A stretch of 64,000 bases of DNA from Linnemannia schmuckeri (Eukaryota > Mortierellomycota > Mortierellomycetes > Mortierellales > Mortierellaceae). Shown here one piece after another: positions 11,110 through 24,800 of the stretch. The position numbers and the translations under genes are program-made. Location of the stretch: positions 3,844,001-3,908,000 of the forward strand of contig JANATG010000002.1 in the NCBI GenBank assembly GCA_029449235.1. The letters run 5' to 3'. The notes beneath the pieces are model-generated. The model made no database searches and had not been told where the DNA came from. It worked only from the letters and a program-made list of their open reading frames with translations. The first letter of the stretch is position 1. Each line of letters begins with the position of its first letter.

Positions 11110-12819
11110 GCTGGTCAATGGACGCATGCATTGAACCAGCGTATGAGTAAACAGAAATGGGAATTGAGAATATCCATTATGCCAATCAATCTCAATTGCT
11201 GCTTGTCTTCTGTTTGCATTCATACTTTTTTTTTTTGTTTTGCTATCGTTCCGATGAGGGAATGAATGAAGGAGCAAGGAGATAGGCCCTTGCCCTGAAT
11301 TGTCGGTGGGTCGTTCGTTCATTTCTTATCTGTTTTTGTGCACTTGAACCTTGGTGCCCCTCGTCCCCTGTACCTGACTCTGTCTCCTGTTCCTATTCCT
11401 GTTGTCTTATCACCTCTCTTTCCCCTCAAGTTGTTGTTCACCCTGTTTTTCATGTTTTTCATATTTTTCATATTTTTTGTTTCCTGTGTCCGTCTTCTCA
11501 CGATCGACTGCAATCAAGGTTGATGCGGGAAATCATTCAAAACATCAAAACCCAACATCTTCCCTTCTTCTTCCTTCCCTCCCTTCCCTTCCCTCCCTTC
11601 CCTTCCATTGTCTTCTTGATGTTCTTTTTTTTCCCCTGTCAACAAAAGAAAAATCATTTCGCCTTTTTTTTGTGTCTTGGGTGCGTGCGCTCCAGATTTT
11701 TTATCTTCCTTGGTGTGTCCATGGCTTTACCAACTGGGCGTGTCTATCTCTTGTGTGTGGGAGGAGAACATCTTTTTTTGTACACCGTTGAAATCGCGGG
11801 AAAAAAAACATAACAAGAGAGAACTAGAACAGAGAAAAAAAAGGGAGTTAGACCGGATGTCATCCGAATCCAATCTATCCGTCACACGTCCTCAAACCAC
11901 CTTTCTTTTTTTTACGTTGGTGCGTGTTCGATTAAAAAAAAAACCAACACCAGCGAGGGTTGTGAACATGAAGAGGGAAGAGAAGTGAGGAGAACAGATG
12001 AAAAGTGAGTGAAGAGGATAAAAACGTAAGTCAAGGGTAGATGCTAGATAGACAACATGAAGAAACGAATCGAGTAGTCTTTCGCGTGCGCCTCTTTGAA
12101 CGAAAGCAATTGGGACATGACACGAGAGGCTTTTTGTTCTTGATGTTTGTTACTATTCTTTCCATTTTCTCAGACTGTACGCGTCGCCGTCCCCTCCGTC
12201 GTCACCTTTATTACGATTTTGTTGTTGTCGTGTTTGTGTTTTCACGAAACGAGGAACTCCTTGACTTTCTCTACCTCCTTTTATTACACGACTCTCCTCT
12301 TTTCTCTTGTCCCAAACTGACAAAAAGGAGAAAGGGAAAAGAAAGGGCTTCACGGAGGTAGAAGAGGGGAGGAAGGGATCCCGGAGCCAGAGTTATGAAC
12401 GCGAAGAATGCCTGCCTGGCTGCTCCCAGTTGGGTCGCTTCGCTCCATCAAGGAGTTGGGAAACAGCAAGGGATATTGATGGAGGGAAGACGGAAGTGAG
12501 AGTGCGAGAAGTACCATACTCTGATAAGGACCTTTTCTCGAATATGTATTCATACTGCTCGTATGCTCAATTGGGACCGAAGAAAGAGTCGGCGTAGCAA
12601 CAATAGCAGCAGCCATGCTCAAGAACGAGTGTGTTTGTACAGGGGTGGGGTTTTATCCACGACGGACCATGTGCCTGCCCATGGGGCGAGTACTGTAGCA
12701 GAGTGCAGAGGGTATCCATGCAAGTGTATTTTTCCAGCGTTTTTTAATTTTAGTTTTTTGAGTTTTATTTTTAAACCCACAACGACACAAAATTATGGAT
12801 GTCTTTGAGTCTGATTACA

Positions 12820-12897
<78 letters not shown>

Positions 12898-13213
12898 CAG
12901 TGTGGTCTGAGTTCAGACACAGTTGGCGCACATTTCGTTGTTGTCTTCTTTCTTCCTCCCTCCTTCCCTTCTTCTTTCCCTCTTTCCTTCCCTCCTTCTT
13001 TCTTTCGTTTTGCCTCTTTACTTTCCTTCCTTCCTTCCTTCCTTCTTTCTATTCTTCTTTTCTCTTTCTCCTCTACACTCACATATCCACCCTTCCCGTC
13101 CTTATTTCACTCCACTCAAATCGATACCAACTAAACCCGAACGAGGACCCTTGACTTATTCTTTTATTTCATTCTCATCCACTCATATATCACACTTCGA
13201 TCTACTCACAACC
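11110..13213. other. Intergenic region, with a TG microsatellite and TTCC-rich tract
   Basis: No family-matching frame on either strand. It includes T- and C-rich stretches at 11400-11640, a (TG)n array at 12823-12897, and TTCC/CTTT-rich sequence at 12950-13070 leading into the gene at 13214. Confidence 0.55.
12823..12897. repeat. (TG)n microsatellite with a TATG interruption
   Basis: About 37 TG units, interrupted near 12855-12861 by TATGTATG. It sits about 320 bases upstream of the membrane-protein ATG and is likely to be length-variable. Confidence 0.95.
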
Positions 13214-15008
13214 ATGGAACACGACTCCTTCATGGCGGCTCATAACAAAGAGTACCTGGCCCACGCTCAAGCTCAAGCACAGGCACAACAAGCACAACAA
13301 GTAGCACAATCACCCCAAACTCGGCCCTACCATCCATCAAACGACCCATACTCCAATAACCCCGTCGACCCCGCCTACAACCTGGTCAACAACCCTTATC
13401 ATCGTCAATCGCCTACCTTGTCTGCTGCAGCCTACAGAGGAGGATCCGGATCAGACGGCGGATACACTTCTCCCCAATTCCAGTACAACCAAGCTGGTGG
13501 CTACCAGTCCTACCAGAACAGTCCTCATATGGAACCTATGGAATACCGACAGGACCCTTACCGTTCTGCCTACGCACAACAACAACATCAGCTCCAGCAA
13601 CAGCAACACTTGGGATCCTTTTCGCCCTATCAAGGATCTATGGGTGTACCACCATTCGAGGACATGAATCATGGCATACACCACTCTCGACTCTCGTTGG
13701 CTAGCAGTAGTGTCAGTGGTGCCAGTCAACGGTACCCTATGCATGTCCTCCAGCCTCATGGCTCGACTCAGGCCCTCACTGCGTCCTTTCAACAACAGAA
13801 CCGTCATCAGGCAGGAAGTACAGGACCGGGATCGTCGACCAGTGAATATGGAGGTCATAGTGAGCAGGATATTGCGGAAGAAACTCAACAGCAAGCATCG
13901 ACAGTGGCCAATTCTAAGGACGATTCTGCTACCGGCCAGCGAGCAAAGAGCGATAACGACGACGAACAGGATGAGAATACAGAGATCCTGGCCAGGAATT
14001 CTCAATCAGGAGACCGGACCGGCGCCGCCAATGCCGCCATCTCTCGGAGCGGCAGTCAGAAAAAGACCGATAAGAAGAACAAGAAGAAGCATCAAAAGGG
14101 GTTCTCAGAAGAGTCAGACGAGGAAGAAGGCCAGGAACGAGGCGAGAGCCGATACAGGGACAAGAAACGATGCTTCTGTTGTTCACGCCGGCTCTGTGTC
14201 TACACGACCTTTCTGTCGATCATTTGCTTGGGTATAGCCTTGTTCTTTTTGATCCCTCGAGCGCCCGGGTTCAGTTTCTTGTCGGTTTCATCGATGGGGG
14301 CACCTGTGATTACCAAGAATGAGTTCCATGAGAATTTTGGGCTGCAGTTGCGGGTTGATAGTTCGGACAACTATTTGCCACTTAAGATCAACTCCATCGA
14401 GATGACAGTAAGTCTCGTTTTTCTTTCTATTATGTCCCATGGTTTATGCACTGCATGCCATCTAAAGATTTGACGCTTACTATTCTTCTCACTTCTCTCT
14501 TTTTGCAAAGGTGTGGCTCAAGATCAACCAGGTCAAGATCGGCCACAACGAGGGACTTCCCTCCTCATACACAATCAAACCCAAAATCATCCAGACCATT
14601 TCCATCCCTATGGTCTTTGAATATACTTCCCTCGTAATCGACACCAATGCCGACGCGACCTTCCAATCCCTCATCAACGCCTGTCGCTCCGTTAACCCAA
14701 CCGATATCAGTCTGACCATTGGAGGAAAGATTAACTTTTGGGGATTGAGCTGGATCTGGCAACCACAGTTTGGACTCAATGTGGGCAACATTGATTGTCC
14801 TGTCAATGCCAAGGATCCTTCGACTATCCCGCCACCACCTCCTGTTGTTCAGCCACCGCCCTCATCAAGTTCTTCAGGACCTGCACCTACCGGTGGAGCG
14901 ACTGTTTCTGGAACCCTTGGCGCTGGCACTACTTCTACTAGTGCTAGTGGAGTCCCGGTCACGGCAACTGGAGCCACACCGCCTGCTCCTACCAGCAGTC
15001 GTGCCTAA
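13214..15008 (+). CDS. Single-pass membrane protein with LEA2-like C-terminal domain
   Basis: Two exons, 13214-14407 and 14511-15008, joined in phase 0, give 563 residues. Residues 1-310 are disordered and rich in Gln, Tyr, Pro and Ser, with an acidic/basic segment (KKTDKKNKKKH) before a Cys-rich CFCCSRR patch. A hydrophobic segment near residues 327-349 (TTFLSIICLGIALFFLIP) is a transmembrane helix. The following 150 residues alternate beta-strand-like hydrophobics and end CPVN, resembling the LEA2/NHL-type beta-sandwich found in fungal vacuolar and plasma-membrane proteins. A Pro/Ser/Thr-rich tail follows. The topology suggests a cytosolic N-terminus and a lumenal or external LEA2-like domain. 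That fold is inferred from pattern, not from alignment. No precise function can be given. Confidence 0.85.
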
Positions 15009-15395
15009 GCACACTTTGTCCTTTTTTTGTTATTATTTAGAATTATTTTTCTCAATTTGCCATCTCTTGCTTTTCTATCTTTGTATTTTTATTTTCACCT
15101 TCCTCAGACCATCACCATCTTACTTCTCCATTTATTTTTTTTTCTTTTTTACTTGATCCTTTCTCACTCGTTTTCGTGTAAAGCACATCACCAACTTGTG
15201 CGAATACTCTCCCACATTGCACTCTCCATGAGAATAAACAGCCACACTTGGTTAACATCACCAACAACGACCTCAGGAAAGAAACAATTTTTTTTTTTAT
15301 CATGCCTAAATTAATTAATTGATATCGCTACGTTGCGTCACAAAGACACTCTTTCATCAGTGCCATTTTTTTTGTATCTATCTCCTCTTCCACAG
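15009..15395. other. Convergent spacer between two membrane-protein genes
   Basis: The 3' ends of the genes at 13214-15008 (+) and 15396-17793 (-) face each other here. The sequence is T-rich and AT-rich, fitting 3' untranslated regions. No gene is seen. Confidence 0.6.
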
Positions 15396-17793
15396 CTACT
15401 TGACAGAAGGATTCGAAACCGGCTCTGCTGTCGCCAACGACTCGGAGGTGTTGTTCTGGTGCGAACTGGCGCGTTTGAGCGCATTCTGCAGGAAATGCGC
15501 CGACCGTCTTCGAACAACCTTGATCGCCGAGTCCCCTGATCCTCCTTCACTTTCTTGCTGCTGCTGCTGTTGTTGTTGTTGTTGTTGTTGTTGAAGCGTC
15601 TTCTGCTGCTTTTGCTCACGGTAATCATCGAGATACGTGAGCCGCGCTCCACCTCCACCGGCGGTGGCGCCAGCTAGCTCTGTACTTCTTCGCCCTCCTC
15701 CACTGGAGGATCCCTTGGTAGTGGTTGACCCTTTGCGTTGGTGTGTAAGGACGATTGGGAGGGACCGCATCCCGAACTCGTACCCCCCATCCTGTTGTGA
15801 TTGTTGGTCATAGTTCTCAAAGCTGCTGATAGTCTGATGGGGGTATTCGTTCTCGAGGAGACATCCACGTGAACTGGGTAAGCTCACAACCACGTGCTCT
15901 GTATCGTCATTGTCGCCTTGTGTGGTGTGGATATTAGAGTCAATTGCAATCTGTCCTGTAGCCCATTTCCGTCGATATGTCGATTGTTGTGTCGTCCCTG
16001 CAAGGGTGGCAGGCGCGTCCGAGATGGCCAACGCGCCGATGGAGCCATCATCAATACGAGAACGCGAAGGAGATCGAGAAGTCGGTTTCCGAGGCAAGGA
16101 TCCTTCAAACACCGCGGCACCATTCCTGACCGATGGCCTGTACCCAATACCCTCCCCTGAAGGCTCATCCTCCTCAGAAACAACACCTATCCGTGGGATG
16201 GTTCCAGACAATGGCGACCTTGGAGGCTGTACTTCGTCAGACAACGACGTTCCTGTAGTTGTAGCGATCGCGGCGGCGTCTTCTTTCCAGAGTCGGACTG
16301 GTGTTGTGCCTTCAGGGAGCACCACACTCGCGCGTTTACGATGCCAAGAGTTTTCGGAATTTGATCCTCCTGTGGGTTCGGTGGGCCATCCGGCAACAGA
16401 TCGTCGATCCGGGATCATCCCCTGATGGTAGACAGCACTGGTCCTGCGTGAGATGTTTCGAGATGGGTCTGAAGATTTTGAAGGTGGTTGGTATGAAATA
16501 TCCATAGGTGGTTGATGTTGTGGCGGCGGTGACACTGTCCTCATCACTCCCGCCATCACAGGCGCAACATGTGCTAGCGGTTGGGGTGGTTCTTGTTCCA
16601 GCATTTGGTTCAGACTCGCCATACTATTGTTGTTAGTCTTGAAGGGATCTAACAACAGGCTGTGGTTCTCTGTTGGCGTGGAGGGGGCTGCGCCGGCGCG
16701 GTCCCACTGTACACTATGACTACTATTGCTCCCTGCTGTCGCTCCTAAAGATCCATTTCCCTCATACTGGAGGAACTGTCGCTGCTGCTGCTGAGCGAGC
16801 GGATATTCCGCCTGCGGCTGCTGTTGATACATTCCACCACCGGGTCCCGAGTTATTGACCATAATCATCGACATGCGCTGCTGCATCGCAATAGAAGGAT
16901 CGACAGGGTGAACAAGACTCTGTCGATGGGCATACACCTTGGCGACATCGATGAATGATTTACGAGGGTTCTGAGATCTTGCTACAATTGTTGATGCTGC
17001 TGTTGTTGTTGTCGCAGTCCTGGGTGAATCATTATTATTGTTGATGCCACGGGCTTCGGGTGGCCCTGGTGTACTTCTGCACGACTGCCCAAATCCGGTG
17101 CCGAATCCTGCGATCTCGTCCTCGGACGCCAAATGGTATGCGTTGCCGTTGGCCATATGTCCTTTTTCTATAAAGAACAAAAACAATAGCAATCTTAATC
17201 GATATGTTTAAATAACATTACCACGCGCATTGTTATGCACAGACAAGCGAATTGTTTCATCTTTTACCATTATTATCGAAAAGAAGCCCCCCACTGGAAA
17301 TGGAGCCCTTGTCGTTCAAATCGCGTCCAATAACGACAGGCATCGTCAACGTCGTCAAATCTTCCTCCTCCTCCCTAATCTCCTCCTTCTCACCACTACC
17401 ACTTCCTCCTCTTCCAGCAGCACCACTACCTTTCTCAAGATCCCTACCACTGCCATCATCCACTGTGGCCGCTGCCGCAGCAGCTACAGCACCCCCCTCC
17501 TCCTTCTCCAAACAAGCACGCTTATTCTTATGCGAGATATAATACGCCGCCGCGACACCCAAAAGGAACAACACCCCAACCGCAATCCCTAGCGTGATTA
17601 ATACAATCTGCGTCGTCGAATTGACTTCAATCTGGGTTGTGGTTCCTCCGTTGTTGTTGGAAACTGGTGGTGGTGGGGTGTAATCTGTGTCGGAAGGAGA
17701 AGAAGCAGAGGGGATGTCGTCGGAGAAGATGGATCCGGGGAGGGTTGAACTCTCATCTGTGCCCGTCCCTCCTCCACCTTTTGTTGTCGACAT
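15396..17793 (-). CDS. Single-pass membrane protein with long disordered, polyQ-bearing cytosolic tail
   Basis: Two exons, 17268-17793 and 15396-17161, splice as AATG/GTAAAA and AG/GACATA to give 763 residues. The N-terminal 60 residues are Ser/Thr/Pro/Gly-rich with no clear signal peptide. Residues about 61-86 (TTQIVLITLGIAVGVLFLLG and on) form one transmembrane helix, followed by basic residues (HKNKR), which places the tail in the cytosol. The tail of about 675 residues is disordered, with Arg/Ser motifs (KPTSRSPSRSR) and a Gln run near residue 690, encoded by the CTG/TTG repeat at 15557-15593. The layout resembles fungal wall-stress sensors of the Wsc/Mid2 type, but the sensor domain and signal peptide are missing, so this is only an analogy. 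Family not recognised. Confidence 0.8.
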
Positions 17794-18788
17794 TGTTCTA
17801 TGTTATGTTGTGTTAGGGGGAAAGAGAGAAGGGATGGTTGCGGTAGCGACGAAGAAAACGAAAAGGTAGAAACGAGATGAGGTGAGATTGACCAGGATGG
17901 GATATTTGAATCTGAACGAGAAAGAAAACATGCCAGTGCAGAAGGTGGGGTCAGAGAAGTGAGCGGTTGAAGAGTAATAAAATAACACCGAAACCAGCAA
18001 CGAAAAGGACTCCTATTAGGCTAATACATGTGCATCGATAAGAAAAGGGAGAGAGAGAGAGAAAGAAAAAAGACAAAGGGACAAGAAAGAGCGAAAGAAA
18101 AATAAAAAGGGAGGGTGGGACGGAAGGATATGAAATATTGCGGAGACGGACACACTAACGTGTGTTAATATGTGATATTGTGAAGATAGGATAAGAGAGG
18201 TATGGATAGACGAAGAAGGGAACTGAGGAGAAAGGAAGGGGACAAAAGGGTCAATGGTTTTATTCTTTTTTTTTTCGTCGAGGATCCATGTGCTATTTGA
18301 TCGACCAAAAAGACACCAGGGTAGGGAATAAACCGCCGGGACACCTACATTCCCACCCACTGCTATTTGCTTTTTTTTTCTTTTTCTTTTTCTTTTTTTT
18401 TGCATGAAGTAAGGGATCTCGCAAGCACCATCGAGCACGCAGGCAGGTTAGGAAGGCAAAGTGTAATAAAGTATGCGTGTGGTTTGGTACTTAGCATGTC
18501 ACAAACATTAGAAAAAAAGAGTACGAAAGGAAAAGAAAGAAAAAGAGAGAGAAGGTATGGAAGAAGCGTGACCAAGTAACGTAAAATGATAGGCTCCCGA
18601 CTTGGGCATTTTTTTTCTTTTGGGGATGAGAATGAGAGAGGGGTGAATGCAGAGTCCATCTCGAGCCGGATGTTTGCTATTCCTCTTTCTTTCTTCTAGC
18701 ACATATGTGTAGGCTTTGGTAGCAGTAGGTAGGCCATCTTCGTAACTTGTCGAAATGCAGGAAGAACGTAGGAAAGAAGCTATTTTTG

Positions 18789-18813
18789 AAAAAAAAAAAA
18801 AAAAAAAAAAAAA
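18789..18813. repeat. Poly(A) tract
   Basis: Uninterrupted run of about 25 A in the purine-rich part of the long intergenic region. Confidence 0.85.
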
Positions 18814-19511
18814 AGGAAGGAAACAGTAACAAGAAGAAGAAAAAAGAAAAAGGAGACGGGACCTTGAGGAGGGAGGGGATCGATATATGTGAAAAACTCA
18901 AGGAGTCCAAAGGGAAAACAAGGAGGGAAAAAACAACAAGGAAAAGAAAGGAGGGAGGAGGGATGGGAACCAGGAGAGAGAAGGAATGTGAAGGAACCAG
19001 GAGCTAACCACCTGCGTGGATGCGACATAGGATAACAAAAAGAAAAAAATATCAAGGGGGCAAGTAGTTCAGCTATTTTCAAACCAACAAACATTCATGG
19101 GCAAGCATAGGCTTGTGCACTGTGAAAAGGCAAACCCAGCATGGGTCCCTGATAGTAAGAGTGTGGTATGATGTACAAGTGGGCACTGCTTTGCGTTTTG
19201 CTGGGGATCAATCTATTCTTCTTTTTCTGAAAGGATGTGATCTAAAAGGCACACAAAGGGACAGGGTTCTAGGGCACATGGTTCGATGCAGCTTGTACGG
19301 AGACAGATACGTGGCTGGTACTGTAGCTGCTGCTGCTGCGTGTGTCTCTAGGTCTGTGTGAGTCTTCGTATTTGCTGCGTGTGCGTATGTATCAGGTACA
19401 AGTTGCATCTCATTGGTTGCAGCAAATCGGCGAAGCAAGGTCCTCTCGTTTCGTCCATACCATATTCAGTGAGGACATATACAAACACAAACAGAAAGAT
19501 ACACACATATA

Positions 19512-19560
19512 TACACACACAGACACAGACACAGACACAGACACAGACACAGACACAGAC
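19512..19560. repeat. (ACAGAC)n / (GACACA)n tandem repeat
   Basis: About eight hexamer units of the GACACA class, following an ACACAT-rich lead-in. Simple-sequence repeat, no coding sense. Confidence 0.9.
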
Positions 19561-19908
19561 GGTGAGCACAGAGACATAAGACGAAATAAGAGGAGGGAGA
19601 CAAAGGAAGGAAGGACGGACGGGAGAAGAAAAAAATAAGAGCGACAGGTGAATTAACTTCGGGTGGTTTAATTGCGGCTGTGTCCGTCTCTCTCTCTGTG
19701 TGTCTCTGTCCCTCTGTGTGTGTCTCTGTTTGCTCTCTTCTCTCTCTGTCTCTCTCTCCACTCTCCACTCTCCGTCCTCCTCTCACTTTTCACTCCGTCC
19801 CTTCTTTCTCTCTCTGTATGTTGGTCACTGCTCTCTCTGCCGATCTCCCCCTCCCTCTGTTGTGTCTGTGGTTCTGTTAATGCGGCCGATCAACACACAC
19901 AAAGGCGA

Positions 19909-19967
<59 letters not shown>

Positions 19968-19968
19968 C
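19909..19968. repeat. (ACAG)n tetranucleotide microsatellite
   Basis: About 15 perfect ACAG/GACA units. It has no spacers, so it is not a CRISPR-like array. Confidence 0.95.
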
Positions 19969-21537
19969 ACAGGGCATATCGAAGATCGGGGAAAGAAGAG
20001 AGCAAAAGTAGAACGGGACAAACAGAGTCCTTTATCCCTGGTCCGTTCGCAGAAGTATCGAACTGTGTATACTATATGCCGTGATCCATATTATTCCGGG
20101 GTGACAACGAGGCAACAGACAAGCAAAAAAATATTTAAAGAGGGCCATTCCTGCATACCTTTTTTATTTATTTATTTTCGTGTCTGTCACATACTCACCC
20201 TACATCAGCACGCTCCAATACACTCAAAATTCACATGTATTTAGAGCGGCGGACATGATAAGTTTATTCGCGCTACCATAGTCAAGACAGCTGTCTACCT
20301 GTAATCCTCATTTCCTCACCAATATGAATGATGTTAGTGTCCCATATTAAATCCCCATACAAGAAAATGTAGCGTCGATATATCAGTACTAATAATAAAA
20401 GGAGACTCGTTTCTTTACCAGAAATAAAAGATTCTTTTTTTTTGTGGGGATGGTGCTGATCATGAAGGATGTGGTGACGAGACATAATCGAGACTGTTCC
20501 GTGAGAGAGAGAGAGAGAGTTGACTCGGATCAGAAAACCCGAGATGGGAGTCATTCGTTGCACAAAGAAAAGGTCTTGTCTCTTTGCATTTGCATTAGAC
20601 TTTCATCGTTACAAACGAAGAGAAGACAAGCATATCTGAACCAGGACAGGAATGGTCAATATGGCTGATGGTGTACTCTCTTCTCACTCTCCCTTGTTAT
20701 CCGTCTTTTCTCTTCGTTGTTGTCCTTCCTTCTTAATTTGCACCCCCTTGCGAGATGAGTCTCCTTTGATGTTCATTCTTTCATTGCTCTTTTCTCTTTT
20801 TTTTTTTTTTTTTTTCTTTCTTCTTTATTTTGTAGTTCCTTTTCTACAGTTACTCTTTGTTCCTTTTCTGTCCTTTCTCCTGGTCTTTGCTTCTCTTTAT
20901 GTTACTTTCCACCCTTCCTTCCTTCTTCCCTTCCTTCTTCCCTTCCTTCTTCCCTTCCTTCTTTCTTTCTCCTCTTCCTTCTCCTCTCGTCTCTTTCTTT
21001 CTCTTTGCTTCTCTCCTCTCTCTTCCTGTCTCTTCTCTTTCTCTTACTCTTTCTCTTTCTCTTTCTCCTATTCCATTCACTCATACATCACCCCCGTAAT
21101 ATCTGACGTTCATCCCATCTTTACCGGTAAATACCTTCGTTCTTAATTCGCTCTCGTGTCTCTCTGTCCGTTCCTTGTCCTTGTCCTTGTCCTTGTCCTT
21201 GTCCTTGTCTGTATCCGTTAGTCATCCGTCTGTCTGTCTGTGTCCACACATTATCACCCTTGTTGCGTAGATCCCTTTCATTACCCTTTTGCCACCGTTT
21301 TCTCTCTCGCTCTCTTTCTCCTTCCTACTTCCTACTTCCTACTATCTCGTTGATCAGTCTTGCCACTTCTCCTTCTCTTCCTCTCTCCTATACCTTTTCC
21401 TTTTCATCAATCTCTTACACCTCCTTTTGCACTCGTGTTTTCTACTCTGCTTACAAACAACCCACATATCCACGCATTCACAAGCAAGGCACATCGCCAC
21501 ACATACATCCACCCTGTATTTCTGCAGATCCTCATCC

Positions 21538-21539
<2 letters not shown>

Positions 21540-21617
<78 letters not shown>
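21540..21617. repeat. (CT)39 microsatellite
   Basis: Perfect dinucleotide array of about 78 bases, the longest simple repeat in the window, inside the pyrimidine-rich sequence upstream of the HMG-box gene. Homopurine-homopyrimidine arrays of this length can form triplex (H-)DNA. Confidence 0.97.
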
Positions 21618-21621
<4 letters not shown>

Positions 21622-21778
21622 CTTTCCTCTCCAGGGACTGTCTGCATCCTCCTCTCCTTTTCTCCTCCGTTCTTGCTCTCACTCTTTCCACCCATCTCCG
21701 CAGACACAGGCACACGCACAAGCATCCTTTTAATCGTGTATATACTGGATTTTTTTGGCTCTCTTTTCAACTGCCTCG

Positions 21779-21780
<2 letters not shown>

Positions 21781-21809
<29 letters not shown>
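21781..21809. repeat. Poly(T) tract
   Basis: Uninterrupted run of 29 T within the CT-rich region. Confidence 0.9.
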
Positions 21810-24800
21810 GGCTCTTCTTGGCTCTGGCCTGCATATCAACCCCGAATCCGCTGCCAAACCTCAACATCATCATACAAGCTCAACTCTCTTTTTGCATACA
21901 CGCACGCACACGCATAAACAAACAACAACAGACAACAAAACAGACAGCATACATAAGCATAACAACGACAGGACATACATAGCACATTGAACGCACCGTC
22001 CAACGCTCGCCTCAGCTCACTTCACTCTCAACTCACACGCCGTCTCTCTGTCTGTCCCGTCCTCTCTACCTGTTAAACTCTTATCCATTCTTCCTCTCCC
22101 TGCCTCTCTCTCTCTCTTCTCCTCTTTTCTCTCCGTCTCTGTCCTCCCCTCTTTTCTCAGCATCATCAGCATCATCCCCCACTTCCTCTCTCTCACTCTT
22201 TCTTCCAAACGACCTCGGACCTTGTATCATCATCGTCCGTTATATATTTGGCCCTGCAGACAGGTGCGTGTGTACATATAACTCAATTGCGCACAAAGAT
22301 TCCTCCCTCCTCTGTCTGTTGTCTGTGTGTCTATGTGCTCTCTGTCTCTCCATCTCTCTGTCGAACGATCGTCCTCTATCGGGTCGTTCCTGTCTCCTGA
22401 TTGCAACAGAAACGAAACTATCCATCCCCCCTCTCTCTTCCTCTATTCGTCTGTTTATACCACCACAATCGATCGCTCTCTCTTTTCCCTGTCACTCTCT
22501 GTTTTCTGTCCTCTCTCTATTGTCAGTCTCAGTCTTCGTCTCGTTCATCTCTCCTCCTCCTCTCTCTCCCCCTTCTCCATTTCCCGTGTGCTACCCTTCC
22601 CTTTCTTGTTGACGTGGTCGTCCTTCCCCTCAGAGGATAAACCGATCTTATCTTTCATTGTCCATCTGTGAGCTTGTTTTTCTTATATGTCCAGCACCGT
22701 TTGTTCCTGAATCACTTTTCTCCCCTTTTGACATTCTCCCTCTTGGATGTTTACCATATGAGTCTATTTTGCCACCACTTTTTCTTTTTTTCTTTCGAAT
22801 GTCCTCCTGTACCTCATTTTTCATCAGCTACAACGGAGTATAGTTGCCCAGATGTGTATCCACGGCACTTTTCATAACCTTTTTGCTAACCCAACATCGG
22901 CTTGCTGTTTTGTCCATTCTTTCCCTTTAGAGTAACGCCCGCTGATTAACCACGCATAAACCGGACAAACAAAAAAAAAAAAAAAAAAGAAAAGAAAAAA
23001 TCGAGAGCACCTGTCATCATCAACTCTATCCGTCCCAAAAAGCCCGACTCGACTCAACATTGCTCCCGTCCTTTTTTCTTAGTCCTCCTCGAACAACAAT
23101 AACAACAAGGCAAGTGACTTTACAAAAACGAGGAAATAAGCAAGGGAACCTATGGAAGGAAATCAACAGCAGCATGAAAAAAAAAAAGCGCCAATGGATA
23201 CGCCATGCGAGAGAAACGCACACACAGAGAGAGAGAGAGAGAGGAGGAGGAGAGAGAGAAATGCAAGCACAGATCAGGCAGGCACTCTCAGGGAAAAGAA
23301 AGGACGATACCCATGCTTATGATTCTTTCAACAAGAATGGGAAAACATGGATACATGTCACCCCTCGTCCCTTCGCTTTGTCCTTCTATTCATATATATA
23401 TGCTTATGCCAGGTGGCATTTGAGGGCATTGTTGTTTTCTATTTCCACTTTATCCTTTACTTCGGTCGTCATTCTTCTTATTACTTCTTATCAAACAGCA
23501 GTGATGCATCTTGTTCCCCATCCTTTTTTTCTTTTTCTTTCTTTCTTCGGACCTGTCTGGATCAACCACCCGTTCCCCTCTCGGTCTTTCTTCGTTTCTT
23601 CCTGGTTCTCTTCTCCCGCTCTGATTTTCTCTTTTTGTTGTTTGTTTGTTTTGTTTGTCTTTTTTTTTTGGTGTGTGATGCTATCGATAATAGTCTCTTT
23701 TTGAAGCTGATTTTGATTGATATATGGATATGAGTGATGAATAAGGGAAGAAGGTGCCGGCATTGTTATTAATGAAATGATGGGTACTGATGGTCAATGA
23801 TGATTATGACCAGTATTTGTACGAGGATCGATGCAACTAAGAACTGCCATCCTCGGTCCTTAAAACAACACCCCGGCGAAGGTTCCCCCGGTCGAGATCC
23901 TCCTGCTTGTTCTGGTTGGTCTGCTGCCGATGACACTCTTTTCGTTTTTTATTTGCCACTATTTTCTCTTTCTTTATTCTGTTTGTTTACAATTGTATTG
24001 CGCCCAATGAAAAGAGCGCAAAATAAAAAACAAAAAGACAACGAGGAAACTGCGCTTGGGTTGCACTCCTGTTTAAGGCAAAAAAAATCTTTTTTTTTGT
24101 GACCACAAGGCGGCACATTTTCAAAAAGAAAAACTCACGGGAACCGAAAAAGAAGAGACAACAAAAAAAAAAAAAAAAAAAGGCTCTGTTTCTCTCGCTG
24201 GTATCTCCCCTCCCCCTCCTTCTCTCTCCCTCCCAATCCCCCCCATCACCCCTTTCAAACTCTGTTCTCTGTGCCCTTTTCCCCCCTTTGAACTTGTCTG
24301 ACAAACAAAGAAAAGAAGGTCCAACCAACCAACCAACCATCTAACCCTACCAATTCCGTTGCCAGGTCGGTAACTGCATCGTGGTATCAATGACTCCCTC
24401 TCAAATGGATAAAAAAGAAAAACAAGACAGGCACACACCCCTTTTTTTATTATTCTATTTTATCATATTTGGGGTTGTCCAGTATGAACAAGAATGAAGA
24501 GGGATAGAAAAGGGAACAAGTGTCGGCAGTCTTTATCCGACCAGTTCGGTTTAGTGCGTTGTTGCGTGTATGTTTGTGCTGTTTGCAGTTTGCAGTTTTG
24601 TGTGGGAAGCGGTTTATGGCTGGGAGCAGTGGACACCGTCCAAAGTCTATCTGGGAGGGGGAGATGTACAAAACGAGGGACTAGACTTTCTTCTTTTCCT
24701 TCTTTTTCGTTTTTACCCGTGAGAACCAGGCACGACTGCTGACCCATAAAGTATTGTTTATCTCTCTTGTTATTTTTTCTTCTCTTTCTTTTTCCTTCCC

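Noticed and set aside
12307..12622. Overlapping frames on both strands of about 90 codons
   Set aside because: Neither shows a domain, a leader or splice partners; probably chance frames.
19909..19968. Regular 4-base repeats resembling a direct-repeat array
   Set aside because: Pure (ACAG)n microsatellite without spacers; a CRISPR array is neither expected in a fungal nuclear genome nor supported.
20652..21146. Open frame of 164 codons, Leu/Ser/Phe-rich, looking like a membrane protein
   Set aside because: It is the translation of CT-rich simple sequence; all three frames and neighbouring stretches give similar Ser/Leu/Phe strings.
21288..21296. TTTGCCACC, the yeast Rpn4/PACE core
   Set aside because: It is more than 20 kb from the proteasome genes, inside CT-rich DNA, and the proteasome promoter itself lacks it.
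21354..21857. Arg/Glu alternating frame on the minus strand
   Set aside because: Translation of the (CT)n microsatellite in reverse, not a real coiled coil.
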